Below are positions 44,485 to 53,669 of a stretch of 64,000 nucleotides of DNA, piece by piece. The notes beneath the pieces are model-generated. The model searched no databases. It had not been told where the DNA came from and was given only the letters and a program-made list of their open reading frames with translations. The first letter of the stretch is position 1. Each line of letters begins with the position of its first letter. The position numbers were made by a program, and so were the translations under genes. This stretch comes from Mangrovimonas futianensis (GTDB taxonomy: Bacteria > Bacteroidota > Bacteroidia > Flavobacteriales > Flavobacteriaceae): positions 45,428-109,427 of the forward strand of contig NZ_JAJJNF010000010.1 in assembly GCF_021245805.1 (NCBI RefSeq), written 5' to 3'.

Positions 44485-45924
44485 ATGAAAAAAATACTAG
44501 TTGCCAATCGTGGTGAAATAGCTCTAAGGGTTATGAAAACCATTAAAAAAATGGGCATTAAAACGGTGGCCATTTACTCCACTGTTGACAGGCAATCTCC
44601 TCATGTAACCTTTGCTGATGAAGCCATTTGCGTGGGTGAAGCCCCTTCCAATCAATCTTATTTGCTTGGAGACAAAATTGTAAATATTGCAAAAGAATTA
44701 GAAGTGGATGCCATACACCCTGGTTATGGTTTTCTTAGTGAAAATGCTGATTTCGCTGAATTATGTGAAGCTAATGACATTGTTTTCATTGGTCCCAAAT
44801 CCAAAGCGATTAAAGTGATGGGTAGCAAACTTGCTGCCAAGGATGCGGTTAAAGCCTATGACATTCCTATGGTGCCTGGAATTGATGAAGCCATTACCGA
44901 TGTTGATAAGGCCAAAAGCATTGCCAATGATATTGGGTTCCCCATACTTATCAAAGCCTCGGCAGGTGGTGGTGGAAAAGGGATGCGAGTGGTGGAAAAG
45001 GCCAGTGATCTGGAATCCCAAATGAACCGTGCCATTAGTGAAGCTACTTCTGCTTTTGGAGATGGCTCCGTTTTTATTGAAAAATATGTTGCTTCTCCAA
45101 GGCACATAGAAATACAAGTAATGGCCGATACCCATGGCAATATCATTCACCTTTTTGAAAGGGAGTGCAGCATTCAAAGAAGGCATCAAAAGGTTATTGA
45201 AGAAGCGCCTTCTTCCGTATTGACTCCAGAATTAAGACAGGAAATGGGACAGGCGGCCGTAAAAGTGGCAAAAGCTTGTGACTATGTAGGTGCCGGTACG
45301 GTAGAGTTTCTTTTGGATGAAAATATGAATTTTTATTTCTTGGAAATGAATACCAGACTTCAAGTAGAACATCCTGTAACAGAGCTGATAACAGACACCG
45401 ATTTGGTAGAAATGCAAATTCGTGTAGCTCGTGGGGAAGAGCTCCCCAAAAAACAAGAGGACCTACAAATTAATGGTCACGCTTTGGAATTAAGGGTATA
45501 TGCAGAAGATCCCCTAAATGATTTTCTTCCTAGTGTAGGAACCTTGGAAAAGTACCGTTTACCTAAAGGAGAGCATATCAGGGTAGACAACGGATTTGAA
45601 GAAGGTATGGATATTCCTATTTATTACGACCCCATGCTGTCCAAATTGATTACCTATGGCAAAAATCGTGAAGAGGCAATTCAATTAATGAAAGAGGCCA
45701 TTTCTGATTATCAAGTGAAAGGCGTTGAAACAACCTTACCGTTCGGAACCTTTGTTTGTAACCATGAAGCCTTTATTTCAGGAAATTTTGACACCCATTT
45801 CGTCAAAAAATACTATTCGCCAGAGGCCATTCAAAACGAATGGAATCAAGAAGCTAAAATTGCTGCCCTTTTGGCCATAAAACAATTTGAAAAGGAAAAA
45901 ACCATTTTAAAACTACCTAAATAG
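44485..45924 (+). CDS. Biotin carboxylase subunit of acyl-CoA carboxylase
   Basis: The 479-residue ATP-grasp enzyme has the biotin carboxylase N domain (KKILVANRGEIALRV), the ATP-binding glycine loop SAGGGGKGMRVV, HRDCSIQRRHQK-like ERECSIQRRHQK and RLQVEHPVTE. It carboxylates biotin on the carrier encoded 33 bp upstream, using ATP and bicarbonate. With the carboxyltransferase 28 bp downstream it forms a propionyl-CoA-type carboxylase. Confidence 0.92.
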   Translation: MKKILVANRGEIALRVMKTIKKMGIKTVAIYSTVDRQSPHVTFADEAICVGEAPSNQSYLLGDKIVNIAKELEVDAIHPGYGFLSENADFAELCEANDIVFIGPKSKAIKVMGSKLAAKDAVKAYDIPMVPGIDEAITDVDKAKSIANDIGFPILIKASAGGGGKGMRVVEKASDLESQMNRAISEATSAFGDGSVFIEKYVASPRHIEIQVMADTHGNIIHLFERECSIQRRHQKVIEEAPSSVLTPELRQEMGQAAVKVAKACDYVGAGTVEFLLDENMNFYFLEMNTRLQVEHPVTELITDTDLVEMQIRVARGEELPKKQEDLQINGHALELRVYAEDPLNDFLPSVGTLEKYRLPKGEHIRVDNGFEEGMDIPIYYDPMLSKLITYGKNREEAIQLMKEAISDYQVKGVETTLPFGTFVCNHEAFISGNFDTHFVKKYYSPEAIQNEWNQEAKIAALLAIKQFEKEKTILKLPK

Positions 45925-45952
45925 GAAGTTCTAACAAGAAGAAAAAGATCCT

Positions 45953-47494
45953 ATGGAAGATAAAATCAAAGATTTACAAGATAAATTAAGTTTAGCCTAT
46001 GCTGGTGGCGGACAAAAAAGAATTGATAAACAGCATGAAAACAAAAAACTAACCGCTCGTGAGCGTGTTGAGTATCTGTTGGATGAAAGCTCCTTTGAAG
46101 AAATTGGCGCCTTGGTAACGCATAGAACCAAAGATTTTGGCATGGACAAACAGCAGTTTTATGGCGATGGTGTTGTTACCGGTTATGGTACCATTGATGG
46201 CCGATTGGTTTATGTGTTTGCCCAAGATTTTACAGTATTTGGTGGTTCCTTATCAGAAACCCATGCAGAAAAGATTTGTAAAATAATGGACTTGGCCTTA
46301 AAAGTTGGTGCTCCCGTCATCGGACTCAATGATTCCGGTGGTGCGCGTATTCAGGAAGGAGTTCGTTCTTTAGGTGGTTATGCCGATATTTTTTATAGAA
46401 ATGTTCAGTCCTCTGGGGTTATACCTCAAATATCTGCCATTATGGGCCCATGTGCGGGAGGTGCCGTTTATTCTCCAGCAATGACCGACTTTACCTTAAT
46501 GGTTGAAAATACAAGCTATATGTTTGTGACGGGACCTAATGTGGTTAAAACCGTGACGAATGAAACGGTAACCTCTGAAGAATTGGGAGGTGCTTCTACA
46601 CATGCCACAAAATCAGGAGTTGCCCATAAAACCTCGTCTAATGATGTGGAGTGCTTGGAAGATGTTCGGAAATTATTGAGCTATTTGCCTCAAAATAATC
46701 AAGAAACACCACCCAAACTGGAATATGTTCTAACCGATGAAATACGAGAACAATTATCTGATATTGTTCCTGACAACGCCAACAAACCCTATGACATGCA
46801 CGATGTTATTTCGGGGATCATAGATCCGGATTCGTTTTATGAAATCCATAAAGATCATGCAGAAAACATTATTGTAGGGTTTGCTAGATTAGGTGGCAAA
46901 AGCATCGGAATCGTGGCCAACCAGCCGATGTTTTTAGCTGGTGTTTTGGATGTCAACAGTTCGAAAAAAGCTGCAAGGTTTGTGCGATTCTGCGATAGTT
47001 TTAATATTCCATTACTAGTTCTGGAAGACGTACCTGGATTTTTACCCGGTACCGATCAAGAATGGAACGGTATCATTGTTCATGGAGCTAAATTACTCTA
47101 TGCTTTCAGTGAAGCGACGGTTCCAAGAGTTACGGTTATTACCAGAAAAGCCTATGGAGGTGCTTATGACGTGATGAACTCCAAACATATTGGTGCTGAT
47201 ATGAATTTTGCCTGGCCAAGTGCCGAAATTGCCGTCATGGGTGCCAAAGGTGCTGCTGAAATTATTTTTAAGAAAGAAATCAAGGAAGCTGAAGATCATG
47301 ATGCCAAATTGAAAGAAAAGGAAGCAGAATATGCTGAGAAATTTGCAAACCCTTATAGCGCCACCGAACGTGGTTTTATTGATGAAGTTATCTTACCAAA
47401 AGATACCCGTCGCAAATTAATTAAAGCATTTGCTATGCTGGAGGACAAAAAAATTGATAGGCCAACTAGAAAACATGGTAATATTCCATTGTAA
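45953..47494 (+). CDS. pccB: Acyl-CoA carboxylase carboxyltransferase (beta) subunit, propionyl-CoA type
   Basis: The 513-residue crotonase-fold carboxyltransferase has ARERVEYLLDE near the start, the acyl-CoA oxyanion region GGARIQEGVRSLGGYA and the biotin-side KAYGGAYDVM. It matches PccB-type subunits that make methylmalonyl-CoA from propionyl-CoA; specificity for another acyl-CoA cannot be excluded. Third gene of the carboxylase operon. Confidence 0.88.
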   Translation: MEDKIKDLQDKLSLAYAGGGQKRIDKQHENKKLTARERVEYLLDESSFEEIGALVTHRTKDFGMDKQQFYGDGVVTGYGTIDGRLVYVFAQDFTVFGGSLSETHAEKICKIMDLALKVGAPVIGLNDSGGARIQEGVRSLGGYADIFYRNVQSSGVIPQISAIMGPCAGGAVYSPAMTDFTLMVENTSYMFVTGPNVVKTVTNETVTSEELGGASTHATKSGVAHKTSSNDVECLEDVRKLLSYLPQNNQETPPKLEYVLTDEIREQLSDIVPDNANKPYDMHDVISGIIDPDSFYEIHKDHAENIIVGFARLGGKSIGIVANQPMFLAGVLDVNSSKKAARFVRFCDSFNIPLLVLEDVPGFLPGTDQEWNGIIVHGAKLLYAFSEATVPRVTVITRKAYGGAYDVMNSKHIGADMNFAWPSAEIAVMGAKGAAEIIFKKEIKEAEDHDAKLKEKEAEYAEKFANPYSATERGFIDEVILPKDTRRKLIKAFAMLEDKKIDRPTRKHGNIPL

Positions 47495-47537
47495 AAATCT
47501 GTATCTTTAGGGACAACAACAATTAAAGAAAACTAAC

Positions 47538-48101
47538 ATGAGAAACCCTTTATTTTTAATGATTGCCCTATTTATTTCTTTTTCAAGTTTTTCTCAATCG
47601 CCTGAGGAAATGAAAGCTTGGGAAAGTTATATGACTCCAGGAGAAGAGCACAAATGGTTGGCAAGTATGAATGGTCAATGGACTGCTACTGTGAAACAAT
47701 GGATGGATCCTTCAAAACCACCAGTAGAGTCTAAAGCAACTACAGAAAACCGCATGCTTATGAATGGTTTGTATCAAGAATCAACCCATCGAGGAAACAT
47801 GATGAATATGGCTTTTGAAGGTCGAAGCATCACAGGTTTTGACAATTCAAAGAAAATGTTTGTTTCCACCTGGATTGACAACTTCGGAAGTGGTATTATG
47901 GTGATGGAAGGTATTTTTGTGGAGCCATATCGTGTGCTTGTTATGGAAGGCACCATGGTAGACCCAAGTACTGGAAAAGATTTAAAGGTGAAAGAAGTCA
48001 TGACGTTTGTTTCTAAAAACTCCTATAAGTTTGAGATGTATATGGATATGGGAGGTGCTCAGATAAAAACCATGGAAATAAATTATACAAGGGAGAAATA
48101 A
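47538..48101 (+). CDS. DUF1579 family exported protein
   Basis: This 187-residue protein has a Sec signal (about 1-19). The DUF1579 core follows, with GQWTATVKQWMDP, GRSITGFDNSKKMFVSTWIDN and MVMEGIFVEP. The function of DUF1579 is unknown; the lipocalin-like pattern suggests ligand binding. It has its own TATCTTTA box at 47502, so it may be transcribed separately from pccB. Confidence 0.82.
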   Translation: MRNPLFLMIALFISFSSFSQSPEEMKAWESYMTPGEEHKWLASMNGQWTATVKQWMDPSKPPVESKATTENRMLMNGLYQESTHRGNMMNMAFEGRSITGFDNSKKMFVSTWIDNFGSGIMVMEGIFVEPYRVLVMEGTMVDPSTGKDLKVKEVMTFVSKNSYKFEMYMDMGGAQIKTMEINYTREK

Positions 48102-48121
48102 AATCCCATTCTAAAATTTAG

Positions 48122-48158
48122 AAGCTCCTATTTTCTGAAGAATTTAGGAGCTTTTTTA
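48122..48158. terminator. Intrinsic terminator between DUF1579 and trehalase genes
   Basis: The stem AGCTCCTA/TAGGAGCT (48123-48130, 48145-48152) is followed by T6 on the plus strand. It ends the DUF1579 gene; the convergent trehalase gene ends at 48156 inside its T-run. Confidence 0.85.
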
Positions 48159-49721
48159 TTTAAGCTTCCCTTTAAATGCCAAATAGACCCCATTACTCCA
48201 TCCAAAACCATCTTGCAACGGATACTCTCCCCCTCCTGCTTCAATATCTAGATTTTCAACATGGTACTTTTCAACAAACTTCCCCGAAGTTCTAAAGACC
48301 TTTTCGTTCAAATTTACCCACCGACTCATAATCTCGTTGGCCAACTCTTGATGTCCATAATTTTCTAAACCAATAACCGTAATCCATTGTAATGGCGCCC
48401 AACCATTTGGTGCATCCCATTGCTGCCCTGTATGTTTTAATGTGGTAACCAAACCTCCCTCCTTTAAAAAATGAGCCTCTATAAAACGTGCTACCCTATC
48501 TGCTTGATTTTGATTTGCCATTTTAGAAAACAAAGGATACACCATGGCTAACGATAATCGCCCTGTCTTTTCCTGGGTTTTCCAATAAACATCTTCAAAT
48601 ACTCCTAGGGAGTCATTCCATGAAACCTCGTTCAAATACCTTAGTCTATTGGCTTGGTTGGTTTTTAATTGATTGATGAATTCTGCATCTTCACTTTCAT
48701 ATGCTGAGCGTAAAATGATTTCCATCTTAAACATCAAAGCATTCAAATCAACTGGTAAAATTTCTAATATTTCTATAGTTTGCAGCTCTTGATTGTTTTG
48801 AAACCATCTAGAACTATAATCCCATCCTGATTCTGCTCCCGCTCGCAACTGTCTGTAAAGGTCTCGATTGGGGAATTGCTTTTGTAATAAATAATCTTCT
48901 CTGAAGGATTCTTGTCTGGGTTTGTTATAAAAATCATAATAACGATTCATCAACCCATATTCTGTCTTGACGACATGCTGATATACTTTTTGTGTAGAAT
49001 CATGTGCCATCCAAAATTCATATTCCTTTTTAAGGGCTCCTCTATATTTCTTATAAACTGATGCCCCGTTTTTTTGAGCAAGTAATTCTACCATGCAAGC
49101 AAAAAAAGGTGGTTGTGACCTAGATAGATAGTATGTTCGGTTGCCATTAGGTATAAACCCAAATCGGTTAATTAAATAGCTAAAATTATCCAATATATCT
49201 TCAATTAAATCCCAATGACCACTTTCTACTAATCCCAACATAGTAAAATAGGAATCCCAATAATACACTTCCCTAAATCTTCCTCCCGGAACAATGTAAG
49301 CATTGGGCAAAGGAATCAGACTGTTTCTTAAACCAACTGAATCTTTCACTTTTGTCAAAACAGGCCATAATCTTTCAATATGTTCTGAGGCTGAATTTGT
49401 GGTGTCTGTTTTAAAATGAAGGTCATTGACTTTTGGAACCTCAAAATATCTAGCTACAAAGGATTCTAAATCTAAATTGCCATTGGTCCTTTTCTGTTGG
49501 TAGTCCTTAAGAATAGCATCATAAGAATCAAGTGCTGTGGCGTCAACAAATGTTTTACTGTCGGGAAATATTTCGGCTAATTGTATTTCTACAAACAAAT
49601 CCCCCAGTTGTTGTTCTGGAAAAACCAATTCGGTGGAAGGGCTAGTTGCCTTTTTGGAGCTTTTTGGTTCCTTCTTGCAGCTAATGAAAAGAAAAATGGG
49701 AATCCAGATGAGATATTTCAT
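48156..49721 (-). CDS. treA: Trehalase (GH37), lipoprotein
   Basis: The 521-residue protein begins with a lipoprotein signal (WIPIFLFISC, C15) and shows both GH37 signatures: PGGRFREVYYWDSYFTMLGL near residue 147 and QWDAPNGWAPLQW near 433. It hydrolyses trehalose to two glucose units outside the cytoplasm. Length is normal for bacterial periplasmic trehalase. Confidence 0.93.
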   Translation of the reverse strand: MKYLIWIPIFLFISCKKEPKSSKKATSPSTELVFPEQQLGDLFVEIQLAEIFPDSKTFVDATALDSYDAILKDYQQKRTNGNLDLESFVARYFEVPKVNDLHFKTDTTNSASEHIERLWPVLTKVKDSVGLRNSLIPLPNAYIVPGGRFREVYYWDSYFTMLGLVESGHWDLIEDILDNFSYLINRFGFIPNGNRTYYLSRSQPPFFACMVELLAQKNGASVYKKYRGALKKEYEFWMAHDSTQKVYQHVVKTEYGLMNRYYDFYNKPRQESFREDYLLQKQFPNRDLYRQLRAGAESGWDYSSRWFQNNQELQTIEILEILPVDLNALMFKMEIILRSAYESEDAEFINQLKTNQANRLRYLNEVSWNDSLGVFEDVYWKTQEKTGRLSLAMVYPLFSKMANQNQADRVARFIEAHFLKEGGLVTTLKHTGQQWDAPNGWAPLQWITVIGLENYGHQELANEIMSRWVNLNEKVFRTSGKFVEKYHVENLDIEAGGGEYPLQDGFGWSNGVYLAFKGKLK

Positions 49722-49829
49722 GATCTTAATTTCATTGAAATTACGGTTTTTTGTTAAACAACTGTGAAATTTACTGTTGACACTTTAACTACATCGTTTT
49801 CTCTGAATTGGTTGCTTTACATTTGTGGC

Positions 49830-51056
49830 ATGCAAAAGCTTACCCAAAAACTCTCAGAAAAGAATATTAACATCGAATTTATTGGCTTAATGGCTTCCTT
49901 GATGGCTATTGTAGCCTTAAGTATCGATGCCTTATTACCGGCATTGCCAGATATTGCTTCAGATTTAAACGTACACGACCCTACCCAAAACCAAAAGCTT
50001 ATTACCATGATTTTTTTGGGTCTGGGCTTTGGCCAACTTATTTTCGGACCTCTATCTGATAGCTTTGGAAGGAAACCCATCATTTACACCGGATTCACCA
50101 TTTTTGTTTTCGCGAGTATTTTATGCGTCACCACCAATAGTTTTGAGTGGATGGTCGTGGGAAGAATATTTCAAGGGGTGGGATTGTCTGCTCCTCGTAC
50201 GATCAGTATCGCTATGATTAGAGACACTTACCGGGGTGATTTTATGGCTCAAGTGATGTCTTTTGTGACCATGATATTTATTCTTGTTCCGGTAGTAGCG
50301 CCAACCATAGGGCAATTAATGATTACCTTTTTTGATTGGCATTCCATATTCAATCTCAATTTAATTTATGGTTGTTTGGTCATTTTCTGGTTTTGGAAAA
50401 AGCAACCAGAAACCTTAGCTCGGGAAAAACGCATTAAACTGTCACCCAAACTCTTTTTGAACGGGACACGCGAATTTTTTAGATACAAGGATGCTGTGGC
50501 CTATACCTTTGTTTCTGGGTTGATTACGGGATCCTTTATGGTGTACCTAAGTACCTCCCAACAAATTTTTGAAGAGCAATATCACACGGCTGAATTGTTC
50601 CCTTATATTTTTGCCAGTTTGGCTATTTCCATTGGGTTTTCAACCTTTTTCAATAGTGCCTTGGTGCTGAAGTTTGGGATGAAACGTCTAGCTACCGTTT
50701 CTACGATAGGGTTTAGTGTCATATCGCTCCTATTTGTTCTGATCTTTCACTCTGGAGTGAATCCTCCCCTAGCTGTGCTGGTTCCGTTTTTTGGACTACA
50801 GTTCTTTGCTATCGGTTTTATCTTTGGGAACCTACGTTCTATGGCAATGGAACCCATAGGGCATATTGCAGGTATTGGAGCGGCCATCAATGGTTTTATT
50901 TCAACTATTATGGCGGTGCCCATTGCTAACTACATTGGGAGTTTTGTGAATGATAGTGTGCTGCCGCTTTTTATTGGTTTTTCAATTTCGGGGGTACTTT
51001 CCCTGGTGTTAATGTACATGGTAAGACATATAAAACATCCTGAACCTGAAGCATAA
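49830..51056 (+). CDS. Bcr/CflA-type multidrug efflux MFS transporter
   Basis: From the ATG at 49830 the protein has 408 residues and 12 membrane helices. The opening SIDALLPALPDIASDLN, GLGFGQLIFGPLSDSFGRKP (MFS motif A, residues about 62-81) and the GIGAAINGF segment are typical of the Bcr/CflA drug:H+ antiporter subfamily. A GTG at 49764 would add 22 residues, but a TACATTTG -7 box at 49818-49825 lies just before the ATG, suggesting a nearly leaderless transcript from 49830. Confidence 0.85.
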   Translation: MQKLTQKLSEKNINIEFIGLMASLMAIVALSIDALLPALPDIASDLNVHDPTQNQKLITMIFLGLGFGQLIFGPLSDSFGRKPIIYTGFTIFVFASILCVTTNSFEWMVVGRIFQGVGLSAPRTISIAMIRDTYRGDFMAQVMSFVTMIFILVPVVAPTIGQLMITFFDWHSIFNLNLIYGCLVIFWFWKKQPETLAREKRIKLSPKLFLNGTREFFRYKDAVAYTFVSGLITGSFMVYLSTSQQIFEEQYHTAELFPYIFASLAISIGFSTFFNSALVLKFGMKRLATVSTIGFSVISLLFVLIFHSGVNPPLAVLVPFFGLQFFAIGFIFGNLRSMAMEPIGHIAGIGAAINGFISTIMAVPIANYIGSFVNDSVLPLFIGFSISGVLSLVLMYMVRHIKHPEPEA

Positions 51057-51092
51057 AAAAGTCGGTTGACTTTTTAAGGAATCAACCGACTT
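51055..51092 (-). terminator. Intrinsic terminator of the yceI gene
   Basis: The stem AAGTCGGTTGA/TCAACCGACTT (51059-51069, 51082-51092) is followed on the minus strand by T6, so it terminates the yceI transcript. On the plus strand there is a hairpin without a T-run. Confidence 0.85.
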
Positions 51093-51129
51093 GAAACTAA
51101 CTAATAATTAAACTTAGGGATTTAAAAGA

Positions 51130-51690
51130 TTAGAATTGTAAATCTGCAACGATGTCAAACTCATCATAGATTACTTTGTCTTTTAAGTTTCCGAAGAAAC
51201 TAGAAGAACCATATCTTACATCATACTTACTTCTATCTACTTTAACGCTAGCACTTGCTTTGCTTCCGTAAACAGATAAGTCAAAAGTAATGGGATGTGT
51301 GGTTCCTTTTATGGTTAGGTCACCAGTTACTTCGTAAGAGTTTTTACCTGTAGAAGTCACTTCAGTGAAAGTTAAAGAAGAGGTTGGGTACTTTTCTACA
51401 CCAAAGAAATCATCACTTTTTAAGTGACCATCTAATTGGTCTTTGTATTCTCCAGACAAATCAGTTGATCCGATAGAAGTCATATCCATTACGAAGCTAC
51501 CCCCAACTAATTCTTCTCCATTGAATTCTAAGTTACCAGATTTTACCGCAATGGTACCTTCATGAGCTCCGGCTACTTTATAACCTTTCCATACTACTTT
51601 ACTTTCTTCTGCTTTAATCATCTTTTTTTCTTTTTTAATAGGATTTGTAATTACTGCTAAAACTAAAACTGCTGTTGCTATTAATTTCAT
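51130..51690 (-). CDS. YceI-family secreted protein
   Basis: The 186-residue protein has a signal peptide (about 1-18) and the YceI lipocalin-like core: VVWKGYKVAGAHEGTIAVKSG, LDGHLKSDDFFGVEKYPTSSLTFT and GDLTIKGTTHPITF. Family members bind polyisoprenoids or other lipids in the periplasm. It is transcribed alone and is the last ordinary core gene before the cassette array. Confidence 0.9.
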   Translation of the reverse strand: MKLIATAVLVLAVITNPIKKEKKMIKAEESKVVWKGYKVAGAHEGTIAVKSGNLEFNGEELVGGSFVMDMTSIGSTDLSGEYKDQLDGHLKSDDFFGVEKYPTSSLTFTEVTSTGKNSYEVTGDLTIKGTTHPITFDLSVYGSKASASVKVDRSKYDVRYGSSSFFGNLKDKVIYDEFDIVADLQF

Positions 51691-52000
51691 GGTTATCTTT
51701 TTTGTTTGTTATTGATGGTACAAAGATCCCGCAGATGCCCCTATTTAAAAATGAAGTAGATTATGAAATGAAGTTAAACTAGTTTAACCTGTGAGGTGTT
51801 TTTGGTCAAACATGTTTGGAATATATTGGTTTAAGCACCTCTTTTTGAACCTATTGTATAGACAACTAGGTTACCGAGTCTATTTCTTGTTCTCTATACT
51901 CCTTTTGCTCATTTCAATCGCAAAAGGCACTCGAACTCACCCAATGTTCTTCAAATACACCCTACTTGATCTATGGCGAATCGATGCTTTAAACAGGGTT

Positions 52001-52069
52001 TTGACCCGAACTCACCCGAACTCACCCGAATATGACCCGAATATGACCCGAAGATAACCCGACTATAAC
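52001..52069. repeat. Tandem repeat, 10-11 bp unit ending ACCCGAA
   Basis: Six to seven consecutive units of the form NNNACCCGAA occur at 52001, 52011, 52021, 52031, 52042 and 52053, with a partial unit at 52063. The unit is 10 bp, or 11 bp with an extra A/T. It encodes a TRTHPNSPEY-like repeat only by chance. Confidence 0.85.
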
Positions 52070-52154
52070 CTGGTTTAAAATGCTTAAATAAGTTTGGCGG
52101 TGTAAGGAGTGAAATAGATTGTTTATTGGCTTTTAACTTAGGGCTTTGTTGTAA
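52063..52154 (-). repeat. Possible decayed attC-like site (site 1, distal end)
   Basis: CTATAAC (52063-52069) and GTTGTAA (52148-52154) bracket a 92-bp spacer after the stop of the 52162 gene. The right half (CTTAGGGCTTTGTTG) resembles the corresponding half of better sites (ACTTATCCGTTGTTG). GTTGTAA matches 5 of 7 bases expected from the gene's 5' box. Weak on its own; included as the expected last site. Confidence 0.3.
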
Positions 52155-52161
52155 TTGGTAT

Positions 52162-52920
52162 CTATTTAAGGTTTTTTAATTTTATTTCTTGATTGATTCG
52201 GAAAGTTAAAATATCTGATAATTCATTTTTGTCCAACTTTCCTTTTACAAAAAATGTTAAATCGGTCTGTTGATTTAAAAACACTCCTTTATTATTATCA
52301 AATTGAAAAATAGTATTCCCGTTAACAAAGACTGTCAAAGATTCTACATTAGGGTTTTCAATGGAATGTTTTTTAGAATTAATTGTACCTGAATAAGTAT
52401 TAAGTCCATTTTCAGATTTAGTTTTGACAATAACATTTTCCACTTCCAACTCTATAATATCATTAATCAAATTAAAGGGGATTTTGAATTTTTTAGTAAT
52501 TGATTCACCTGTTTTAATTTCTTCCAAAATTACTGGGAAGAGAATATCTTTTATTGAGGTAGCCTCTTCTGAAATTTTACCTTCTATTTTTCCTTGATTA
52601 GTGTAGTTTTTAAAAATAACATCATCTTTCAGATCAATTTCGTCAAATGTAGTAACAGAGTCATTTACTTTTTCAATAATCTTTTTATTTATAATAACTA
52701 AGTCAGCATGTGTACTATCAACAATATCAACTATAAGGCTTGCAGAAACTTTCACTCCATTTTTTTGATTTAAATAGTTCACTTCATTTGTAGCTGACAT
52801 CGAAAAATCATATTCGATTTTATCATAATTCTCGAAATTCCATATATTTTCTTTTTTAGATAGTTTAGTTGCTGAAACTAAGATTAAAAAAATTAAAGGG
52901 TAAAAAAATACTTTATTCAT
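52162..52920 (-). CDS. Exported protein of unknown function (cassette gene)
   Basis: I do not recognise this 252-residue protein. It has an N-terminal signal-like hydrophobic segment (VFFYPLIFLILVSATK). The remainder is K/N/E-rich and probably mostly beta strands, with repeated V-V-x-D and hydrophobic alternation. It is very AT-rich and lies on the minus strand like all following genes, between attC-like sites 1 and 2. It is the most distal gene of the cassette array. Confidence 0.7.
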   Translation of the reverse strand: MNKVFFYPLIFLILVSATKLSKKENIWNFENYDKIEYDFSMSATNEVNYLNQKNGVKVSASLIVDIVDSTHADLVIINKKIIEKVNDSVTTFDEIDLKDDVIFKNYTNQGKIEGKISEEATSIKDILFPVILEEIKTGESITKKFKIPFNLINDIIELEVENVIVKTKSENGLNTYSGTINSKKHSIENPNVESLTVFVNGNTIFQFDNNKGVFLNQQTDLTFFVKGKLDKNELSDILTFRINQEIKLKNLK

Positions 52921-52945
52921 ATTTGGGTATTAAATACAAAGGTTC

Positions 52946-53039
52946 GTAGAACCTCCAGTTATCGGTTTAGTTTACTTTGTTTTTCAATTTAGAACTAGTA
53001 AAGAATTCCATTCGGAATTGTTGTTATTGGTTGTTATCA
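52946..53039 (-). repeat. attC-like site 2
   Basis: GTAGAAC (52946-52952) and GTTATCA (53033-53039) bound a 94-bp spacer between minus-strand genes. Its centre (TTCCATTCGGAATTGTTGTT) belongs to the same repeat family as sites 5 and 6. Box complementarity across the cassette is only partial. Confidence 0.5.
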
Positions 53040-53048
53040 GGTGTTTTT

Positions 53049-53537
53049 TTATTCACATTTATGCAATTCGGAATAGTATTTAAACGGATTGTGTTTAACA
53101 TATTCTTTTCCACTTATCGATGCGCAGAACTTTTCTTTATCCATTTCTATTATTAATTCCAAATATTCAATAAATTCCTCAGCAAATTCTCCATCTGCAA
53201 AACTGATTAATTTTAAACTCGGCAAATAAAAATTGTTATTTTTTTCGGAAGACACTTTCTCAAAAATTAGACGAGTAGTGTCATAGAAAAAGTCAGTTTT
53301 AGCCAATTTGTGGTCAGGTCCAGTTGTTCCGTAATAAATGTGAAATTCAGCATTATTTTCAGGAACTAATTTTATTAAAATGGAATCAGGTATTTCCTTT
53401 TTCTGTAAATAATATTCTGAAGCAGTATTTAAATTTTTTTCATAATCAGTTTGACTCCATTTTTTTAATTCAGTCATATTATTAAAAGTCAGAAGTGAAA
53501 GAATGATTGCAATTTTCAAAGTCAATATTTTACTCAT
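53049..53537 (-). CDS. Exported protein of unknown function (cassette gene)
   Basis: This unrecognised 162-residue protein has a weak signal peptide (about 1-20). Its middle is acidic and its C terminus contains two cysteines (CASISG and HKCE). No catalytic motif is evident. It is flanked by attC-like sites 2 and 3, as a one-gene cassette. Confidence 0.68.
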   Translation of the reverse strand: MSKILTLKIAIILSLLTFNNMTELKKWSQTDYEKNLNTASEYYLQKKEIPDSILIKLVPENNAEFHIYYGTTGPDHKLAKTDFFYDTTRLIFEKVSSEKNNNFYLPSLKLISFADGEFAEEFIEYLELIIEMDKEKFCASISGKEYVKHNPFKYYSELHKCE

Positions 53538-53555
53538 AGGTTTTTCTCAAATGTG

Positions 53556-53665
53556 CTAAAACGTTAATGGCTAAAGCAAGTATGGTGAAAATTTCCGCTT
53601 AGCTGTGGGTCGTGATAAAGGGAATAGAAAGTATGGATGTGTCAAATTAAACGCCAAAACATCTT
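53556..53665 (-). repeat. attC-like site 3 (degenerate)
   Basis: CTAAAAC (53556-53562) marks the end facing the next gene. At the other end the GTT box is lost, but TATAATT (53665-53671) still pairs with AATTATA (54181-54187) at the 5' end of the same cassette, a 7-bp trace of the original complementary ends. Confidence 0.45.
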
Positions 53666-53669
53666 ATAA

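Larger units (their letters stand above)
51691..52161. other. Gene-free boundary between core genome and cassette array
   Basis: This 471-bp stretch holds the upstream region of yceI, an AT-rich segment without a credible gene, a tandem repeat at 52001-52069 and a decayed attC-like site at 52063-52154. It marks the left end of the minus-strand cassette array. Confidence 0.6.

Noticed and set aside
44761..45189. 142-codon minus-strand open frame
   Set aside because: Antisense shadow of the biotin carboxylase gene.
51791..52057. 88-codon plus-strand open frame
   Set aside because: Its C-terminal part is translated from the ACCCGAA tandem repeat, it has no recognisable domain, and it opposes the strand of all genes in the array; treated as non-coding.
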